Made by a program: the position numbers and the translations under genes
In this document: piece after piece, positions 5,316 through 8,649 of the stretch
Layout: the number at the start of each line of letters is the position of its first letter
Position numbering within the stretch: position 1 is the first letter of the stretch
The notes under the pieces: generated by a model
What the model was told of the DNA's origin: nothing
Databases searched by the model: none
What the model saw: the letters and a program-made list of their open reading frames with translations, nothing else
DNA from: Treponema sp.
GTDB lineage: Bacteria; Spirochaetota; Spirochaetia; Treponematales; Breznakiellaceae
Reading direction: 5' to 3'
Assembly: GCA_031263265.1 (NCBI GenBank)
Contig: JAISGE010000098.1
Span: forward strand, 1-8,649
Length of the DNA: 8,649 nt

Positions 5316-7409
5316 TTACGTATAGGTTAAGGTCAGCATCAGGTTAAAACTCCGTCCTTCCAAGGGAGAATAGCGCCTTATTTCATAGTACGTATCAAAG
5401 ATATTGTCAATCCCTAGAGAAACCGAAACATATTTACCCCATTCCACCGTGATCTTGAGGTTTGCCAGAACATAAGCGTCCAGTAATACAGATCCTTCGG
5501 TATCCGCGTACCGGGAACTGACATACACAAGCCGGGGGCTTATCGAAAGAAAGGCCAAGGGTTTTATGAGCGCGTATCCGTTAACGGTAACTTGGGGATA
5601 ATAATTGAGTACCGTAATGCCGTCCTGACTATGGTCAATGTGGTACTTGTTCAGGGAAACAGCCAAACCCAGGGTGAGCCAATCCTGGAAGGTAAGATCC
5701 GGAGCCAATTCAATCCCCCAGAACCCAATGCGATCCAGGTTCCGGGAATAAGTTACCGACGCGCTGGGATAGTGAGGATTGGGTAATTCAACGTTTACAA
5801 TTTTGCCGGTCATCCCGCTGTAGTAGAGCGCCGCGTTGAGCGTGAACCCCCACCCTCCATCTTTCCCGCCAAAGTACCCCCGGTATCCTGCTTCAACATG
5901 GTTCGCCTTCTCAGGCCCCAGGTGGGGATTGGGCAATGTTGAGCCGAAACGGGTTGAATAGCGCTGGGCCATAGTGGGAAAGTGATTCTTCCGCGCGTAG
6001 GTCAGCCGGACCTCCTGGTTACGGGCTTCCAAGTTTCCCCAGGGAAGCTGGTAAAAAACACCGAGCTGCCAGGTGTAGAGGAACATATTCCGGCTCTGCA
6101 CAATAAAATAGTCCGCGTTCAACAACTTGTTGTATTCGTTTTCATCGTTCCAGTAGTCAAGGGGAATCAGGGCGTCAAACCCAAGGCCTGCCTTGAACGT
6201 GAGAGGAGACCAGGGGCTAACCGTGTATTCCGCACCCAAAGACCAGGTATCTTCGTTCACGTGCATTTCTTCGGTGAGTTCATCTTCATCGGTGATGCTG
6301 CCCCGCAGTCCCCGGTGGTCTTGTTTCTGGTAAGTCAGCGCGGCCTGTACCTGGTTCCAAGGGTTTATTTCCCAGCTTCCGGTAAGACGGCCACCCAGGG
6401 CATACTCGTCATAATCCGAATGAGGGGCATGGATGCCGAGTTCAAAGGCATTCCAGTTGTAATACTCATCCAGGCGGTTGTCGTATTTATCAAAATAGAA
6501 AAGGCTGGTTATGGAAAAAGCCTTGATGCTCCATGAACCGTTTAAGGAGACGCTGTGGCGGTTCCACACCGGCCAGTCCCAGATCGCGTACTCTTTTGTG
6601 TCTACATCCGGCGGGGAAATACCCTTGTCCGCGTACTGATATAGGTAGGTAAGCCATATATCCATATCCGGTATTGGGGTAATGCCGGCTATGAGGGTAA
6701 GTTTCAGGTCTTTGGAATCCGACCAGAGCCGGTCGCCTTTTTCCTGGGGGTTCTGGGGGGATGGCTCAAAGCAGTCGGGGAGCCGGTAGTGATCCACATC
6801 CCGGTACTGTAAAACTCCCTTGCCGTAGAAAAAAGGCTGTTTGGTTCCCACGTCCAGTACATGGGTAGCATCCGCGTAATGAAAAACACTATCCAGACCC
6901 AAACTGGTTTTAAGAGAAAGCTCAAGGGGCTTCCGGGGTTTGGCGGTCCGCAGGAGGATTGCGCCTCCCAGGGTATTTGCGCCGAGCAGTTCGGAACTGA
7001 ACCCCTTGGCAATCTCGATGCTCTCAAGGTCGCCGGTAAGGAAACGGGCGCTGTCCCCCTCCCCGCGGTAAGGATTGGCCATAACAATACCATCCACGTA
7101 GATAGGGACGCTGTCCGCACCGTAACCCCGTACTGAAAAGCTCGAATCATTACGCCGTCCCCCGCCTGAAAGGAGCACCCCCGGGGTGTATTGCACTGCC
7201 TCCCAGAGATCCACGACGCCGTCCCGGTCCATTTCTTCTCGGGTGATCACCTCCGGGGTGTCTTGAGCCGCGCTCACCTCGGCTTCCGGGAGGACGAACA
7301 GGTCATCCTCTCCGGGGACTTCCCGGGCCGCAGGTTCTTCCTGCGCGGCCACGGCCATGATTGCCAAGGAGAAGCTAAGGAGGGCCAGGACCACGGTGGG
7401 GCATTTCAT
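5316..7409 (-). CDS. TonB-dependent outer-membrane receptor
   Basis: This 697-residue active-transport barrel has a signal peptide at 1-22 (hydrophobic core followed by AVAAQ). A possible TonB box lies around DLFVLPEAEV (36-45). The plug domain spans about 50-158, with EVITREEMDRDGVVDLWEAV, TPGVLL, FSVRGYG and VPIYVDGI, ending in LGGAILLRTAKP. The remaining roughly 530 residues are a beta-barrel rich in alternating aromatic and polar strands and short periplasmic turns; the last strand is RSFNLMLTLTYT, without the usual terminal Phe. The substrate cannot be read from the sequence: iron-siderophore, cobamide and other ligands are all possible. It begins 8 bases after the nucleotidase-like gene and abuts tonB, giving a three-gene operon. 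The nearby cobU/cbiR pair makes a corrinoid ligand an attractive but unproven guess. Confidence 0.95.
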   Translation of the reverse strand: MKCPTVVLALLSFSLAIMAVAAQEEPAAREVPGEDDLFVLPEAEVSAAQDTPEVITREEMDRDGVVDLWEAVQYTPGVLLSGGGRRNDSSFSVRGYGADSVPIYVDGIVMANPYRGEGDSARFLTGDLESIEIAKGFSSELLGANTLGGAILLRTAKPRKPLELSLKTSLGLDSVFHYADATHVLDVGTKQPFFYGKGVLQYRDVDHYRLPDCFEPSPQNPQEKGDRLWSDSKDLKLTLIAGITPIPDMDIWLTYLYQYADKGISPPDVDTKEYAIWDWPVWNRHSVSLNGSWSIKAFSITSLFYFDKYDNRLDEYYNWNAFELGIHAPHSDYDEYALGGRLTGSWEINPWNQVQAALTYQKQDHRGLRGSITDEDELTEEMHVNEDTWSLGAEYTVSPWSPLTFKAGLGFDALIPLDYWNDENEYNKLLNADYFIVQSRNMFLYTWQLGVFYQLPWGNLEARNQEVRLTYARKNHFPTMAQRYSTRFGSTLPNPHLGPEKANHVEAGYRGYFGGKDGGWGFTLNAALYYSGMTGKIVNVELPNPHYPSASVTYSRNLDRIGFWGIELAPDLTFQDWLTLGLAVSLNKYHIDHSQDGITVLNYYPQVTVNGYALIKPLAFLSISPRLVYVSSRYADTEGSVLLDAYVLANLKITVEWGKYVSVSLGIDNIFDTYYEIRRYSPLEGRSFNLMLTLTYT

Positions 7410-7417
7410 CGTTGCCG

Positions 7418-8649
7418 CTATTGGGACGTAGGATTATAAACCAACGTACCAGGAACCCAGGGCGGAGGAAGATTAACCCCTCCTTCTACCTTGAGACGGC
7501 CATCTAATCCAGGAGTAACGCTACCCTGGTCGTAGATGTATGCTGCCACCCCATGCCAGAAGGGAGTCTCAATATTCAGTTTGTCTCGTCCCGCAGCTAG
7601 TTGGACAAAGTACTCCCCGGACGCTAGTTCATCGGTAGTGCAGATCCGGTAGTTCTGGGTATCCACAATAGGCCGGCCATTGATGGTGAGGGCTTCGGTG
7701 TCGATGAATCCGTGCTGGTAAGGTTCGGCCTTATCGATCTCTTTGGGAGGATTGGGGAGTTCCGGCGGTTTGTAATACCTAAGGGTAAACCGCACTTCCT
7801 TGGACAGGATGCCGAAAAACTTGGTGTTGGGAGGCCCGCCTCTGCCGGAATGGGCAACTCCTGAAACATCACCTGGTTCTATGTTGGTTTTCTTGCCTTC
7901 CGTATCATTAAAGAACCTTTTCAATTCTGCGCCGGTCAAGGTGAGGAGCATAAACCGGGCTGTCCGGCTGTCCGGTTGGACTATACCTGAAAGACTGCCC
8001 AGGGTAATGGTTCCCTTGGAAATCCCATTGTCTATGTAGCCGCCGTTGAGGAACACAAAGTCGATGGTTTCATCGGGGTATTGCTTTCTGATATACCAGG
8101 CTGCGGCATCACAGAACAGATTACCCAAAGCGGTTTCCTGGACCCTGGTCAGGCGGTCGGTGTTGGGCCTGCCTTCGGGGAAGAATACGCTAGGGGGGAG
8201 ATCCTGGGCAAAGATATACTCCGCCGTGGCCGTGCCTAATTCAAAACGGAGATTACTGAAATCGATAGGGGTTTTTGCTTGGGGGGTGCCGGAAGCGGAT
8301 GGGCTTTGGGAAGATGTTCCCTGGGAATTCCATGATTTAACCCATACATAGTAAAGCGTACCGTTTGTGAGTCCCGTGATTTCCGCACGTACCGTAGGCG
8401 CGCTGGCAGGAATGGTTTGGGAAAATTCACTCGCTTGGACAATATCGTCCGTGGGCCCATAGTAGACCTTATAACCAGGCACACCGGAAACCTGATCCCA
8501 GGTAAGGGTGAGTTTTTTATCCCCTGGGATAACCGTTGGCATTTCAGGGGCGGTCGTAGGGTTATTACTCGCCTCCTGTGGGGATCCAGTACCGGAAGCA
8601 TAAGAAGATTCCCCCGCGGTATTGCGCGCCCTAACCCAGACCGTGTAAG
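7418..8649 (-). CDS. Secreted protein with tandem fibronectin type III repeats and a 5'-nucleotidase C-terminal-like domain (N-terminus outside window)
   Basis: The frame is open through the right edge, so ATG 8542 is internal rather than the start: the 35 codons before it encode the end of another Fn3 repeat (YTVWVRARNTAGESS, SGSGTPQ). A complete Fn3 repeat follows, from about 8542 to 8280, with KLTLTWDQVSGVPGYKVYYG and YYVWVKSWNSQGTSS. The C-terminal domain has the 5'-nucleotidase C-terminal signature: RVQETALGNLFCDAAAWY, DFVFLNGGYI, GISKGTITLGSL, LTLTGAELKRFF and YRICTTDELASG. Several ligand positions look changed: Asp follows NGGYI where active enzymes usually have Arg, and VQPDS replaces the usual QPF. 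No metallophosphatase domain lies between the Fn3 repeats and this domain, so catalysis is doubtful from what is visible. It is first of the visible operon and probably surface or periplasmic. The ligand is unknown; nucleotide-like is inferred from the fold. Confidence 0.88.
   Translation of the reverse strand, partial: YTVWVRARNTAGESSYASGTGSPQEASNNPTTAPEMPTVIPGDKKLTLTWDQVSGVPGYKVYYGPTDDIVQASEFSQTIPASAPTVRAEITGLTNGTLYYVWVKSWNSQGTSSQSPSASGTPQAKTPIDFSNLRFELGTATAEYIFAQDLPPSVFFPEGRPNTDRLTRVQETALGNLFCDAAAWYIRKQYPDETIDFVFLNGGYIDNGISKGTITLGSLSGIVQPDSRTARFMLLTLTGAELKRFFNDTEGKKTNIEPGDVSGVAHSGRGGPPNTKFFGILSKEVRFTLRYYKPPELPNPPKEIDKAEPYQHGFIDTEALTINGRPIVDTQNYRICTTDELASGEYFVQLAAGRDKLNIETPFWHGVAAYIYDQGSVTPGLDGRLKVEGGVNLPPPWVPGTLVYNPTSQ

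Noticed and set aside
5982..6536. 184-codon plus-strand open frame
   Set aside because: It is fully antisense to the TonB-dependent receptor, which has clear plug and barrel features. It has no ribosome site and no recognisable motif.
8540..8542. ATG 8542 as the start of the Fn3/nucleotidase-like protein
   Set aside because: The frame continues upstream to the window edge and encodes the end of a further Fn3 repeat, so the true start lies outside.

Overview
The window looks like chromosomal DNA of a Gram-negative-type bacterium, because it encodes a TonB-dependent outer-membrane receptor, a TonB protein and a periplasmic HtrA protease. My best guess is a spirochaete of the Treponema group. 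That guess rests on the general look of the proteins and the mixed base composition, not on any search, and should be held loosely.

Layout, read along the minus strand from the right edge. First comes the C-terminal part of a secreted protein with tandem fibronectin type III repeats and a 5'-nucleotidase C-terminal-like domain (7418-8649, N-terminus outside the window). Eight bases later comes a TonB-dependent receptor (5316-7409), whose stop codon directly abuts the start of tonB (4644-5315). These three are almost certainly one operon. Next is a plus-strand island with a GntP-family permease gene (3222-4598), pointing against tonB and bounded by two copies of a 42-bp direct repeat (40/42 identical). 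The repeat is the last codons of tonB plus a few bases of 3' flank. Past the island the minus-strand direction resumes with a small carboxymuconolactone decarboxylase/AhpD-like gene (2654-3016), cobU (2112-2609), a TIM-barrel gene overlapping cobU by 4 bases (1405-2115, probably cbiR), and an HtrA/DegP protease running off the left edge (1-1250).

How the genes may work together. CobU turns cobinamide (phosphate) into GDP-cobinamide. The overlapping TIM-barrel protein belongs to the AP-endonuclease-2/xylose-isomerase-like fold that includes CbiR, which cleaves the nucleotide loop of cobamides and releases cobinamide phosphate, a CobU substrate. The pair therefore reads as a compact cobamide-remodelling module. 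The receptor, TonB and nucleotidase-like surface protein could be its uptake arm, but that link is inference from position only.

The most unusual structure is the GntP island. Removing the DNA between the two repeats would leave tonB intact and place it 41 bases upstream of the AhpD-like gene, giving one uninterrupted minus-strand series. This suggests that the permease cassette was inserted at the 3' end of tonB. No integrase or transposase is visible. No tRNA, rRNA or CRISPR array was seen, and no gene-free stretch exceeds 300 bases.
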